From the NCBI GenBank assembly GCA_017936385.1, contig JAGBFQ010000032.1, positions 41,562 through 105,561 on the forward strand: 64,000 nt of DNA, in the 5' to 3' direction. Below are positions 54,424 through 63,525 of the stretch, one piece after another (within the stretch, counting starts at the first letter, position 1; every line of letters begins with the position of its first letter). The DNA is from Rikenellaceae bacterium (lineage in GTDB: Bacteria; Bacteroidota; Bacteroidia; Bacteroidales; Rikenellaceae). The notes under the pieces are model-generated. The model saw nothing but the letters and a program-made list of their open reading frames with translations. It did not search any database and was not told the DNA's origin. Position numbers and translations under genes: made by a program.

Positions 54424-55350
54424 ATGGCAAAGCACAACAGAAAACAACCCATAGCCCGAGCTGTACCAAGGCGTTATCTGCTCGAGGAACTTACGCCCGA
54501 CAAACTGCTCGGCGAAACATCTCACGCCAACAACCTTATCTATGTGGTCGACGCTGCAGACAGCCCTGCCGTGATGACCGAAATAGGCCGTCTACGCGAA
54601 GTGGCTTTCCGCAGGGCGGGCGGTGGAACGGGACGACGACTCGACATAGACGCCGAAGACCTGGCCTCGGACGGCTATCGTCAAATGGTCGTATGGAACC
54701 CCTACGAAAGGCAAATCGTGGGCGGCTACCGTTTCATAATTTCGCACTCGGAGTGGCCGCGAAACCTCTCCACCGAGCACTACTACTCATTCGGCGAGCG
54801 GTTTCGACGAAACTACCTGCCACACACCATCGAATTGGGGCGTTCGTTCATTCAGCCGCGCTATCAATCGGGCCGTGGGGGAGTGTTCGCCCTCGACAAC
54901 CTTTGGGATGGCATGGGCGCGGTGGTGGTGCGCAGTGTGGCAACAAAGTACCTCTTCGGAAAGGTCACGGTCTATCCGCGAATGAACCACGAAGCACGAC
55001 AGATTCTCTACACATTCCTCCGAGTGCAGTGTCCTGCACAAAGAGAGTTGGTCGTGGCCCGCGACAGATTCCGAATAAAAGTTGATGTGGAGCGATATAA
55101 AAATCTGTTCAACGCTGGGAATTATCAGGAAAATTTACGAATTTTGCACAGAGAAATGAAATCCCGAGGGGAGGTCATTCCTCCGCTCATAAAATCTTAC
55201 ATTAACCTGTCTGCCACGATGCAGGCGTTCGATACCGTACGAAACGACGATTTCGGTGGAGTGGAAGAGACTGCAATACTGCTCACCGTGGCCGATATCT
55301 GTCCCGAAAGGCTCGAACGACACTTCGTGCTAAAACAAAAAGTACTATGA
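54424..55350 (+). CDS. GNAT-type N-acyltransferase (GlsB-like)
   Basis: Soluble acyltransferase of 308 residues resembling GlsB of Bacteroides, which joins a 3-hydroxy-acyl chain to glycine as first step of glycine lipid synthesis, and more distantly OlsB. Conserved stretches are RYLLEELTPDKLLGET, EIGRLREVAFRRAGGGTG, the HTIELGRSFIQPRYQS motif and ALDNLWDGMGAVV. ATG 54424 is preferred; the frame opens at 54367 inside the hairpin. No GlsA-like O-acyltransferase gene is adjacent. It overlaps the next gene by four bases. In this group the product could also be a precursor of another aminolipid. Confidence 0.72.
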   Translation: MAKHNRKQPIARAVPRRYLLEELTPDKLLGETSHANNLIYVVDAADSPAVMTEIGRLREVAFRRAGGGTGRRLDIDAEDLASDGYRQMVVWNPYERQIVGGYRFIISHSEWPRNLSTEHYYSFGERFRRNYLPHTIELGRSFIQPRYQSGRGGVFALDNLWDGMGAVVVRSVATKYLFGKVTVYPRMNHEARQILYTFLRVQCPAQRELVVARDRFRIKVDVERYKNLFNAGNYQENLRILHREMKSRGEVIPPLIKSYINLSATMQAFDTVRNDDFGGVEETAILLTVADICPERLERHFVLKQKVL

Positions 55351-56669
55351 AACTCAAAAACCTGATGATTGCCGCCGCCCTCTTTGCGTTGGCATCGTGC
55401 TGCGACAAAGCTCCGCAGAAAACCATCGAACTGCCTTTCCAAGGTAACACCTACGTGACACAGATGAACGACCACACAAACGCCAACGCTGCCGCCGTAA
55501 TCGACACCCGCAGCGGTTTGGTGCGCAATTGGAACACCGAGGATGTGGTGCTGTCGTTATATTTCAAAACTTCGGTGGTCGGCAATTTCTCGCTCAACGT
55601 CCGCGCTGCAAACCCCGAAGGCACCGAGGCTTCGACTCTTGCTTTCACCTGTGGTGGCAAAACACGCAAAGTTAAGGTCGTTGGCAACGAGATGACCGAC
55701 TACTGCGTGGGTAAATTCAAGGTTGCCAAACCCGGTTATGTCAAAGTGGATATTCAAGGTCTGAGCGCAACCCCCGAGGGTGCGCAATATGCACGTATCG
55801 AGAAATACGACGTTACGGGTTCGGCCGTTGCCGACACCTGCAACTATGTGCCGATGGCAAAGGTTAAGGACAACTATTGGTTCCGTCGCGGTCCGTCGGT
55901 TCACTTCGGCTACCAACTGCCCGAGGGCGATGTTGAATACTTCTACACCGAGGTTATGGTTCCCGAGGGCGAGGATGTGCCTTCGACCTACTTCATGTTG
56001 ACCGGCTTTGCGCAGGGTTACATGGGTATCCAATCGCATGAGAATGGCGGACGTTCGGTGTTGTTCTCGGTGTGGAGTCCCTATTCGACCGATGACCCCC
56101 GTGAGATTCCCGAGGAGGACCGCGTGGTGTGCCTGCGCAAGGGTGCAGATGTTACCGTGCGTGACTTCGGTAACGAGGGTTCGGGCGGACAAAGTTTCTC
56201 GAACTACGCTTGGAAAACGGGCGAAACCTACAAAACGCTGGTTCAAGTCACCCCCGATGGTAAAGGTCGTACCGTTTACACGGGTTACTTCTGCGACGAG
56301 AAGGGCGAGTGGCATCTGATTGCATCGTTCCGTCGTCCCAAAACCGACACTTGGTATCGTGGCGCACACTCGTTCCTGGAGTGCTTCAACCCCGCAACCA
56401 GCCACCGCAGCCGCGAGGTTCACTTCAAAAACCAATGGGCTCGCATGGCCGATGGTTCGTGGATTGAGGTTACCAAAGGTACTTTCACCTGCGACGGTAC
56501 GGGTCTTTCGGGTATGCGTGGTGACAAGTATGGCGCGTTGGTTGACAACGAATTTGTGCTCAAAAACTGCGGTTTCTTTGACGAAAGCGAGGAGTACGGT
56601 GCTAAATTCGAACGTGAGGCTAACGGCGTAGCCCCCGAAATCGACTTCGAGGCACTCAAAGCATTGTAG
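55347..56669 (+). CDS. DUF3472/DUF5077 lipoprotein
   Basis: Exported lipoprotein of 440 residues (lipobox ALASC, then CDKAPQK). The N-terminal third resembles DUF5077 (carbohydrate-binding-like beta sandwich); the rest resembles DUF3472, with SVHFGYQLPEGDVEYFYTE, FGNEGSGGQSFSNYAWKTGE and YKTLVQVTPDGKGRT. Such proteins occur in polysaccharide-related loci of Bacteroidetes, and glycan binding or cleavage is only inferred. The start codon overlaps the acyltransferase stop (ATGA), so expression is coupled to it. A strong bidirectional terminator follows. Confidence 0.82.
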   Translation: MKLKNLMIAAALFALASCCDKAPQKTIELPFQGNTYVTQMNDHTNANAAAVIDTRSGLVRNWNTEDVVLSLYFKTSVVGNFSLNVRAANPEGTEASTLAFTCGGKTRKVKVVGNEMTDYCVGKFKVAKPGYVKVDIQGLSATPEGAQYARIEKYDVTGSAVADTCNYVPMAKVKDNYWFRRGPSVHFGYQLPEGDVEYFYTEVMVPEGEDVPSTYFMLTGFAQGYMGIQSHENGGRSVLFSVWSPYSTDDPREIPEEDRVVCLRKGADVTVRDFGNEGSGGQSFSNYAWKTGETYKTLVQVTPDGKGRTVYTGYFCDEKGEWHLIASFRRPKTDTWYRGAHSFLECFNPATSHRSREVHFKNQWARMADGSWIEVTKGTFTCDGTGLSGMRGDKYGALVDNEFVLKNCGFFDESEEYGAKFEREANGVAPEIDFEALKAL

Positions 56670-56793
56670 AAGTTGCACTTAATGCTCTTTTTGAATCATC
56701 AAAAAGGTGGCAGAGTCACACTTTACTATTAGTTCATAGATGATGTCTCCTTTGACTCGTCAATAGAACGAAAATAAGTTGCCTTTGCTTATA

Positions 56794-56836
56794 AAAGAAT
56801 CAGCCATACCCTATAACGGGGTATGGCTGATTCTTT
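56794..56836. terminator. Bidirectional terminator
   Basis: A perfect 18-base stem with a 7-base loop (AAAGAATCAGCCATACCC with GGGTATGGCTGATTCTTT) lies between the DUF3472 gene and convergent pdxB. The stretch 56670-56793 holds nothing I recognise. Confidence 0.9.
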
Positions 56837-56856
56837 ATTCGTAGGTTTGCGCGTCG

Positions 56857-56876
56857 CTTTGTATCGACAAAAGAAC
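56857..56876 (+). repeat. Dispersed near-palindrome, copy 3
   Basis: CTTTGTATCGACAAAAGAAC shares TTTGTATCGACAAAA with 17343-17362. Joining the halves of the two copies gives the palindrome-like GTTCTTTTGTATCGAC plus AAAAGAAC. Confidence 0.5.
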
Positions 56877-56884
56877 AGTACTCG

Positions 56885-57889
56885 TTAAAAGAACTCTTGG
56901 CGGTAGGCGTAGTTGTTACGTAGTTGTTCGAATTGCTCGGGGTGGGTCTTCAGTACCGTGCTTTCGGCCGAGATGTCGAAATGACGGGTTATGTCGCCTT
57001 GAAGTTCCTCCCAGCTTATCGGGCGTGGCGTTGTGGGCGGTATGGGCGACGGTATCTCGATAGTGACACCCAAGGCACGAGCTACGGCTTGGCAGGCCAT
57101 GCTTGTTGCGGTGGCCTTGCCTTGGCGCGAGTAGCCGGCGATGTGGGGGGTGGCAAAAATGGCACGTTGCAAGACTTCGGGGTTGAGGTTGGGTTCGCCC
57201 TGCCAGGTGTCCAATGCAAAGTCGTGTCCGCTCTCCAATAGTGCATGTTCGTCGACCACACCACCGCGCGAGGAGTTGAATACCACGGCGTGTTGAGGTA
57301 GTAGATTGAGTGCCGAGGCGTCGATAAGTCCTTCGGTGGGATAGCTGCCCGCACGGGTGAAGGGAACGTGCAGGGTGAGGATGTCGCATTGTGGGAGCAA
57401 CTCCTGTAACGTGCAAAAACCGTCGGGGCCTTCGCGGCGACTTCGCGGCGGGTCGCACCGCAATACGCGGAAACCCCACGAGGCGGCATACTCCGCAACC
57501 AGACTTCCCACATGACCCACACCCACAACTCCGAGGGTCAGTTCATCGGGTTGCCAATCGCGCTTACGGCATACGCCGACCAGAGCGGCCGAAACCCATT
57601 GCAACACACCACGGGCGTTACATCCTGCGGCCGACTCGACACGAATACCATTGGCGGCGCACCACTCAAGGTCGATGTGGTCGGTGCCGATGGTTGCCGT
57701 AGATATTACGCGCACGGACGAGCCTTCGAGAAGTGCTTGATTGCAACGTGTACGTGTGCGGACAATCAGAGCGTCGGCATCGTGCACGTGCTCGGCCGAG
57801 ATTTGGTCGCCGGGCAGATAGGCTACCTCGGCGTAGGGTTCCCACACGCCGAGGATGTAGGGTATGTCGCAGTCGATAACGATTTTCAT
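56885..57889 (-). CDS. pdxB: 4-phosphoerythronate dehydrogenase
   Basis: NAD-dependent 2-hydroxyacid dehydrogenase of 334 residues for the second step of pyridoxal 5'-phosphate synthesis by the DXP-dependent route. The Rossmann motif is GVVGVGHVGSLVAEYA; catalytic Arg is in NSSRGGVVDE and His in TPHIAGYSRQGK. Other PdxB-like points are the start MKIVIDCDIPYILGVWEP and TATIGTDHIDLEW. ATG 57889 is used; the longer frame to 58102 runs through the promoter. No other pdx gene is in the window. Confidence 0.93.
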   Translation of the reverse strand: MKIVIDCDIPYILGVWEPYAEVAYLPGDQISAEHVHDADALIVRTRTRCNQALLEGSSVRVISTATIGTDHIDLEWCAANGIRVESAAGCNARGVLQWVSAALVGVCRKRDWQPDELTLGVVGVGHVGSLVAEYAASWGFRVLRCDPPRSRREGPDGFCTLQELLPQCDILTLHVPFTRAGSYPTEGLIDASALNLLPQHAVVFNSSRGGVVDEHALLESGHDFALDTWQGEPNLNPEVLQRAIFATPHIAGYSRQGKATATSMACQAVARALGVTIEIPSPIPPTTPRPISWEELQGDITRHFDISAESTVLKTHPEQFEQLRNNYAYRQEFF

Positions 57890-57920
57890 GGTTTGGGTGA
57901 AATAAGAGTTGTTGTAGATG

Positions 57921-57952
57921 CAAAGATAGGTTTTTGTTGGCGATTTTTCAAA
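57921..57952 (-). promoter_or_regulatory. Promoter for pdxB
   Basis: Minus-strand TTTG (57949-57952), 20 bases, TATCTTTG (57921-57928), a full consensus match. On the plus strand of this 242-base gap no clear clpB promoter or heat-shock element was found. Confidence 0.75.
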
Positions 57953-58131
57953 TCCTCGGCTCGCTGTCGAAGTGGCAGACTCTTCGGACGTTGTGGCGTG
58001 GTGCATCTGACATGGTGGCGAGGAGTGTGACATGAAGTCAGAGGGTGGCTGACGGTGGCGCGACAGTTTGTCATTCGCGTGTGGCTGGCGCGGGAATTGC
58101 ACGTTCAGTAGACAAACAAACCGAAAAGGCT

Positions 58132-60732
58132 ATGAATATTAACACACTTACAATCAAGGCACAGGAGTGCTTGCAGCAAGCGTTCCGTGTCGCCCAGACG
58201 GCCGGGGGTGCGGCCGTAGAGCCGATTCACATCCTCGCGGCACTGATTGCCGACGACTCTTCGCCGAGCAGCTTTTTGTTGGGCAAGGTGGGTGTGAATG
58301 TGCGCACGTTGCGTGGACGGGTGGAGGAGGTTGTGGCCTCGCAACCCCGTGTGAGCGGTGGCGAGCAATATTTCTCCAATGATTCGTCGGGAGCCATTCA
58401 GCGAGCCGTGGACTTCACTTCGAAACTTGGCGACCGTTATGCCTCGGTAGAGCACCTGTTGTTGGGCGTTCTGGCCCAGCGTGGCGAGGCGAGCCGACTG
58501 CTCAAGGAGAGTGGAGTGGTCGAGAAGGAGTTGCTGGCGGCCATCCGTGAGTTGCGTAAAGGACAGACCGTGGATAGCCCCACCTCGGAGCGCGAATTTG
58601 ACGCTCTGGGACGCTATGCCATAAACCTTAACGATATGGCGCGTAGCGGAAAACTCGACCCTGTGATTGGCCGCGACGACGAGATTCGTCGTGTATTGCA
58701 GATTCTTTCGCGCCGAACCAAGAACAACCCAATTCTGGTTGGTGAACCGGGTGTGGGTAAGACTGCCATTGCCGAGGGTATTGCCCATCGTATTGTCAAT
58801 GGCGAGGTGCCCGAGAACCTGCGCAGCAAACTTATTTACTCACTCGATATGGGTGCGTTGATTGCGGGCGCAAAGTACAAAGGCGAGTTTGAGGAGCGAC
58901 TCAAAGGTGTTGTACGCGAAGTTGTCGACACAGATGGCGAGGTGTTGCTCTTTATCGACGAGATTCACACGCTTGTGGGAGCAGGCAAAGGCGACGGTGC
59001 AATGGATGCTGCCAACATACTGAAACCCGCTCTGGCGCGTGGCGAATTGCGTACCATCGGAGCAACAACGCTCGACGAGTACCAGAAATACTTTGAACAG
59101 GACAAGGCTTTGGAGCGTCGTTTCCAAAAGGTGATGGTTGACGAACCGTCGGTCGAGGATTCGGTGTCGATTCTGCGTGGCCTGCGCGACCGCTACGAGA
59201 ATCACCACAAGGTGCGCATCAAAGATGAGGCTATTGTGGCGGCTGTCGAGTTGAGCCATCGTTACATCACAAGTCGTTTCCTGCCCGACAAGGCCATTGA
59301 CCTTGTGGACGAGGCGGCAGCCAAGTTGCGCTTGGAGATGAACTCAGTGCCCGAAGAGATTGATGTGTTGGATAACCGAGCTCGAAGTCTTGAGATTGAG
59401 CGCGAGGCCATTCGACGCGAAAACGACACCTCGCGTCTGAAGGACATCGACCGCGAGTTGGCCGAACTCAATGCCACTCGCTCGGAGTTGCGTGCCAAGT
59501 GGGAGAGTCAGAAGGCTGTGCTGGCCAAGATTCAGACCGAAAAGGAGGCCATCGAGCGTTTCAAAGTCGAGGCAGCCGAGGCTGAGCGCCGTGGCGACTA
59601 TGGTACTGTGGCCGAGTTGCGTTACGGCAAGATACGCGAGGCTGAGCAGCGCATCGCAACGCTCGAACAGGAGCAGGCCTTGACACGTGCCGAGGAGTCG
59701 CTCATCAAAGAGGAGGTTGATGCACGCGACATCGCAGAAGTGGTGGCCAAATGGACGGGAATCCCCGTAAACCGTATGTTGCAAAGCGAGCGCGAGAAAC
59801 TTTTGCGCATGGAGAAGGAGTTGCATCGTCGAGTGGTAGGGCAGGAGCGTGCCATCGAGGCTGTGTCGGATGCCGTGCGCCGAAGTCGTGCCGGATTGAG
59901 CGACCCGCGTCGTCCCATAGGTTCGTTTATCTTTATCGGTTCGACAGGCGTAGGCAAGACTGAGTTGGCTAAGGCTTTAGCCGAGTTCCTATTCAACGAC
60001 GAGGCTATGATGACACGTATCGACATGAGTGAGTATCAGGAGCGTCACGCCGTGTCGCGTTTGATTGGTGCTCCTCCGGGATATGTGGGTTACGACGAGG
60101 GTGGACAGCTCACCGAGGCCGTGCGACGTAAGCCCTACTCGGTGGTGCTGTTGGACGAAATCGAAAAGGCACATCCCGACGTGTTTAACATCCTGTTGCA
60201 GGTGTTGGATGATGGCCGTCTGACCGACAACAAAGGTCGCACCGTAGACTTCCGCAACACCATAATCATCATGACTTCGAACTTGGGTAGCGGTATCATA
60301 ACGGAGCGTTTTGCCGAGGCTTTGGCCGATGGTGGAGAGCTGTCGGAGCAGGTTGTGGATTCGACCCGCGACCAAGTGATGGAACTTATGAAACGTACCC
60401 TCAAGCCTGAATTTCTGAACCGTATAGACGAGGTGGTGATGTTCACACCGCTCTCGCGTCAGCAGACATTGCAGATTGTCGACATTCAACTCTCGGCTGT
60501 GGAGCGCATGTTGCACGGTGCCGGTATGGAACTCAAGGTGACAGCCGCTGCGCGCGAGTGGTTGGCTACGGCAGGATACGACCCGACCTATGGCGCACGT
60601 CCCGTCAAGCGAGCCATTCAGACTCATGTGGTCAATGCTCTGTCGAGGGCAATACTTGCGGGTAGCGTAAATCGTGAACTCCCCATCGAAATAGATGTAG
60701 CAGGTGGCGAATTGATTATGCGAAACGCATAG
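58132..60732 (+). CDS. clpB: ATP-dependent disaggregase ClpB
   Basis: Hsp100 chaperone of 866 residues that threads aggregated proteins through a hexameric pore together with DnaK. It has an N-terminal Clp-N repeat domain, AAA-1 with [13 protein letters not shown] and [17 protein letters not shown], a long coiled-coil M domain (about residues 400-520), and AAA-2 with [17 protein letters not shown], pore motif [15 protein letters not shown] and [15 protein letters not shown]. The M domain and GIPVNRM mark ClpB rather than ClpA/C. ATG 58132 is the family start; the frame extends to 58045 without support. Confidence 0.98.
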   Translation: MNINTLTIKAQECLQQAFRVAQTAGGAAVEPIHILAALIADDSSPSSFLLGKVGVNVRTLRGRVEEVVASQPRVSGGEQYFSNDSSGAIQRAVDFTSKLGDRYASVEHLLLGVLAQRGEASRLLKESGVVEKELLAAIRELRKGQTVDSPTSEREFDALGRYAINLNDMARSGKLDPVIGRDDEIRRVLQILSRRTKNNPILVGEPGVGKTAIAEGIAHRIVNGEVPENLRSKLIYSLDMGALIAGAKYKGEFEERLKGVVREVVDTDGEVLLFIDEIHTLVGAGKGDGAMDAANILKPALARGELRTIGATTLDEYQKYFEQDKALERRFQKVMVDEPSVEDSVSILRGLRDRYENHHKVRIKDEAIVAAVELSHRYITSRFLPDKAIDLVDEAAAKLRLEMNSVPEEIDVLDNRARSLEIEREAIRRENDTSRLKDIDRELAELNATRSELRAKWESQKAVLAKIQTEKEAIERFKVEAAEAERRGDYGTVAELRYGKIREAEQRIATLEQEQALTRAEESLIKEEVDARDIAEVVAKWTGIPVNRMLQSEREKLLRMEKELHRRVVGQERAIEAVSDAVRRSRAGLSDPRRPIGSFIFIGSTGVGKTELAKALAEFLFNDEAMMTRIDMSEYQERHAVSRLIGAPPGYVGYDEGGQLTEAVRRKPYSVVLLDEIEKAHPDVFNILLQVLDDGRLTDNKGRTVDFRNTIIIMTSNLGSGIITERFAEALADGGELSEQVVDSTRDQVMELMKRTLKPEFLNRIDEVVMFTPLSRQQTLQIVDIQLSAVERMLHGAGMELKVTAAAREWLATAGYDPTYGARPVKRAIQTHVVNALSRAILAGSVNRELPIEIDVAGGELIMRNA

Positions 60733-60752
60733 CAATCAAGCTGACGGATAAT

Positions 60753-60792
60753 ATTTAGGTGGATGTCCAATCTTATGGGCATCCACCTAAAT
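60753..60792. terminator. Bidirectional terminator
   Basis: ATTTAGGTGGATGTCC (60753-60768) pairs with GGGCATCCACCTAAAT (60777-60792), one G-T pair. It separates clpB from the convergent rubredoxin gene. Confidence 0.85.
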
Positions 60793-60808
60793 TTATATAT
60801 CGGAGTCG

Positions 60809-60988
60809 TTACTCCACGCCAATGTTGACAAAGCGTTCCTTGCCTACGTGGCACAGAGGACACAACCAATCATCGGGTAAATCTTCGAAAGCGGTTCCGG
60901 GTTCAATATCATTCTCGGGGTCGCCTATTGCGGGGTCGTACTCGTAGCCGCACACCTCGCAACGATACTTGTCTTGATTCTTACTCAT
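60809..60988 (-). CDS. Rubredoxin
   Basis: Small cytosolic electron carrier of 59 residues with one iron bound by four cysteines. Translation from CAT 60986-60988 gives [20 protein letters not shown], with Cys at residues 10 and 13, and [12 protein letters not shown], with Cys at 43 and 46. It also keeps [12 protein letters not shown], diagnostic of rubredoxin. In anaerobes it passes electrons to rubrerythrin or superoxide reductase. It lies 75 bases after the small membrane-protein gene on the same strand and ends just before a terminator. Confidence 0.95.
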   Translation of the reverse strand: MSKNQDKYRCEVCGYEYDPAIGDPENDIEPGTAFEDLPDDWLCPLCHVGKERFVNIGVE

Positions 60989-61063
60989 AGTTTAGAATAT
61001 TTTTGGTTTATAATCTGTGAGTTCTGTGCAAATCTCAGGCTAAACTGCCTCGTTGAAACCTTA

Positions 61064-61585
61064 TTAGATGGTTTGTTCTACGGACGAGTCCGAAGTTGTC
61101 ACCTCGTCGGGTGTTGCTTGTGGCTCGGGCGTCGCTTGTGGCTCGGGCGACTCTTCGGGTTCGGCGGCTGGCTCCGTTGGGGCGGGAGCACTCTCCGCGG
61201 CAGACGACTCGACGCGTCGGCCGTCAACCGAGATGATTTCGTCGACGATGTATTTGGTATAACCCCTCCACGGCAGGCGGCCGAAGTACTCCTTATAGTG
61301 GAGTTCGACATTCTCGCCACCCTCGAGCATCAGGCGTTTGGCGATTTCGGGGTCCTCGACCGAGAATTCGAACTCATAGCTTTGGATGGTACCCGCAGCA
61401 CCAGAGCGAAGTCCCGATTGGATGAGTTTACCCTCGTATGTTTTGAAGAACATGCCTTTATAGACAACGTAGTTGAGTGTGCCGGTCTTGACACCCTCGC
61501 CAAACACGTAGTAGTAGCGCACATAGCCAAACGCACACAGAGCCAGCACACACAGTGCTACAACAAACAATCCGAATTTTCTCAT
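61064..61585 (-). CDS. Small membrane-anchored protein of unknown function
   Basis: Protein of 173 residues with one N-terminal membrane segment (FGLFVVALCVLALCAFGYV) and the rest probably outside the inner membrane. The core (VKTGTLNYVVYKGMFFKTYE and QSYEFEFSVEDPEIAK) is conserved in Bacteroidetes as a small family that is sometimes mislabelled as 6-phosphogluconate dehydrogenase. The C-terminal 45 residues are Pro/Glu/Ala-rich (PEPQATPEPQATP, a 6-residue repeat). Upstream of rubredoxin and possibly co-transcribed with it. No function is proposed. Confidence 0.7.
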   Translation of the reverse strand: MRKFGLFVVALCVLALCAFGYVRYYYVFGEGVKTGTLNYVVYKGMFFKTYEGKLIQSGLRSGAAGTIQSYEFEFSVEDPEIAKRLMLEGGENVELHYKEYFGRLPWRGYTKYIVDEIISVDGRRVESSAAESAPAPTEPAAEPEESPEPQATPEPQATPDEVTTSDSSVEQTI

Positions 61586-61650
61586 AGGTTCAGAATATCA
61601 TTAAACGTTTACAAATATACAATTTTTTCGAAAGAAAAACAAAACACGTC

Positions 61651-61699
61651 AAAAAAAACACCCATCCTGGGCATTCAATCAGAGTGCGCGGGATGGGTG
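61651..61699 (-). terminator. Intrinsic terminator of the MscS-like gene
   Basis: On the minus strand CACCCATCC (61691-61699) and GGATGGGTG (61659-61667) form a stem followed by eight T. It is 28 bases past the stop. Confidence 0.85.
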
Positions 61700-61726
61700 G
61701 CGTTGGAATGTATATATCGTTTGTGC

Positions 61727-62632
61727 TTAGTTCTCTTTGGGCAGCGTGACAACCATGTGCGGGTAAGGGAAGTTGAGCCCTTTGGTGGGGAAGATTTTGT
61801 ACACCTGCTCGTTCATCGAGAAATAGACTCCCCAGTAGTCGCTCGCTTTGGTCCACACGCGAACCACGATATTAATCGAACTGTCGGCCATTTGGCTCAG
61901 GGCTACAAACGGCGCGGGCTCCTTCATTACACGCTCGTCGGCTGCAAGCAACTCAAGGATGGTAGCTTTGGCGGTGTCGTAGTCGTCGCCATAGGAGATG
62001 CTGAAGGTCCAATCCACACGGCGAACATCCTCGGCCGAGAAGTTGTTGATGATGTTGCTGACGATGTTGCCGTTGGGTACGATAATCATCTTGTTGTCGA
62101 CGGTGTTGATGGTGGTGTTGAACAGGCGGATTTCCTTGATTGTACCCTCGACGCCCTGCATTTGAACGTAGTCGCCAATCTTGAAGGGACGGGTGAGCAG
62201 TACCATCACGCCACCTGCAAAGTTTTGCAAAGTGCCGCTCATGGCCATACCGACACCGACACCGACCGAAGCAAAGATGGCCAGGAACGATGTGGTTTGG
62301 ATGCCCAACTGGTTGAGAATCGCAAAGGCGATACCGATGTAGAAGATTGCGCGAACGACGCTACGGGCAAATTTGGCAATAGACACCTCGACGTCGCGTT
62401 TGGTGAATAGCTTGTTGAGCAGACGGTCGACGTAGCCGACAATCCAGCGACCGACGTAGTAGATGACAACGCAAATCAGAATGTCGGTTGCAAATGAAAT
62501 TGCACCCTTCGAAACGTAGGTGACGGCGTCTTCAACACTCATTCCGGCGATGGTATTCAGTGTGGTTTGAAGTTTGTTGGCAACGCTGTCGGCAGCTTGT
62601 ACAGCGTCTGCTGAGGCTTGTAGAAACATCAT
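61727..62632 (-). CDS. Small-conductance mechanosensitive channel (MscS family)
   Basis: Inner-membrane channel of 301 residues that opens under membrane tension and releases solutes on hypo-osmotic shock. Three membrane helices are seen; the third is the Gly/Ala-rich pore helix SVGVGVGMAMSGTLQNFAGG. The beta domain follows with LTRPFKIGDYVQMQGVEG and the conserved VPNGNIVSNIINNFS. Length matches the short MscS form. Start could be either of two adjacent ATG codons. Confidence 0.95.
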   Translation of the reverse strand: MMFLQASADAVQAADSVANKLQTTLNTIAGMSVEDAVTYVSKGAISFATDILICVVIYYVGRWIVGYVDRLLNKLFTKRDVEVSIAKFARSVVRAIFYIGIAFAILNQLGIQTTSFLAIFASVGVGVGMAMSGTLQNFAGGVMVLLTRPFKIGDYVQMQGVEGTIKEIRLFNTTINTVDNKMIIVPNGNIVSNIINNFSAEDVRRVDWTFSISYGDDYDTAKATILELLAADERVMKEPAPFVALSQMADSSINIVVRVWTKASDYWGVYFSMNEQVYKIFPTKGLNFPYPHMVVTLPKEN

Positions 62633-62660
62633 ATTGATAGTATTATTTGGTTACGTACTA

Positions 62661-62668
62661 CAAAGATA
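62661..62668 (-). promoter_or_regulatory. -7 box for the MscS-like gene
   Basis: Minus-strand TATCTTTG 28 bases before the start codon. No good -33 box at the usual distance. Confidence 0.5.
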
Positions 62669-62748
62669 GTATTAAAAGAGCGAAAAAAAAGATATTCTTG
62701 CCATTTTTTTGCACCATTAATGCAAAATTATCACTAACTATTGACGAG

Positions 62749-62783
62749 TTTGCCCCGAATTTACGGCATTATCACTATCTTTG
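62749..62783 (+). promoter_or_regulatory. Promoter for the DedA family gene
   Basis: TTTG (62749-62752), 23 bases, TATCTTTG (62776-62783), 23 bases before the start codon. The spacer is slightly long. Confidence 0.6.
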
Positions 62784-62806
62784 CGTCCGAAACAAAAAAG
62801 TAAATT

Positions 62807-63433
62807 ATGGAATCGGTACAATTTATACAATGGTGTCTTGACAATCTCAACTACGGAACCATCACTCTGCTGATGGCAATCGAAAGTTCGTTTATTCCTT
62901 TCCCCTCGGAGGTGGTCGTTCCCCCCGCAGCCTACAAAGCAGCTGCAACGGGCGAACTCAATATAGTGTTGATAGTTCTGTTTGCCACGTTGGGTGCAGT
63001 CATCGGCGCGCTGGTCAACTACTTCCTGGCGCTGTGGCTGGGCAAGCCCATCGTCTATAAGTTTGCCAACAGCCGCTTCGGCCATATGTGCCTGATAGAC
63101 CAGAAGAAGGTCGAAACGGCCGAGGGTTTCTTTATCAAATATGGTGTTGCCGCCACGCTGATTGGCCGCCTTGTGCCTGCCGTGCGTCAGTTGATTTCGA
63201 TTCCCGCGGGCTTGGCCAAGATGAATCTGCTGAAGTTTGTGATTTTTACGGCCATTGGTGCGGGTGCGTGGAACGGCGTCCTCGCGGGCTTGGGCTATTA
63301 CCTTGAGTCGATTGTCCCCGAGGATATGCTGATTGAGACGGTGACTCGTTACAGCCACGAAATCGGCTACTGCATTATCGCCGTTGTTGCCGTTGCTCTG
63401 GGCATTATCATCTACAAGGGCGTTAAGAAATAG
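62807..63433 (+). CDS. DedA family membrane protein
   Basis: Inner-membrane protein of 208 residues of the DedA/VTT superfamily, proposed lipid flippases for undecaprenyl phosphate or phosphatidylethanolamine. Family signatures are the early ESSFIPFPSEVVVPPAA, the GALVNYFLALWLGK segment, and IGRLVPAVRQLISIPAGLA near the middle. The last hydrophobic segment ends in a short basic tail. Convergent with the following repeat protein gene, with a terminator between. Confidence 0.94.
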   Translation: MESVQFIQWCLDNLNYGTITLLMAIESSFIPFPSEVVVPPAAYKAAATGELNIVLIVLFATLGAVIGALVNYFLALWLGKPIVYKFANSRFGHMCLIDQKKVETAEGFFIKYGVAATLIGRLVPAVRQLISIPAGLAKMNLLKFVIFTAIGAGAWNGVLAGLGYYLESIVPEDMLIETVTRYSHEIGYCIIAVVAVALGIIIYKGVKK

Positions 63434-63467
63434 CCGTCAGTTGCGGACGGTGTCCCATCTAAAACAC

Positions 63468-63499
63468 ACAGCGCAGACACTTCGAAGTGTCTGCGCTGT
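63468..63499. terminator. Bidirectional terminator
   Basis: Palindrome of 32 bases (ACAGCGCAGACACTTC then GAAGTGTCTGCGCTGT), followed by TGCTTTACTTT on the plus strand. It separates the DedA gene from the convergent repeat protein gene. Confidence 0.85.
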
Positions 63500-63525
63500 T
63501 GCTTTACTTTAACTTATAGTATTGA

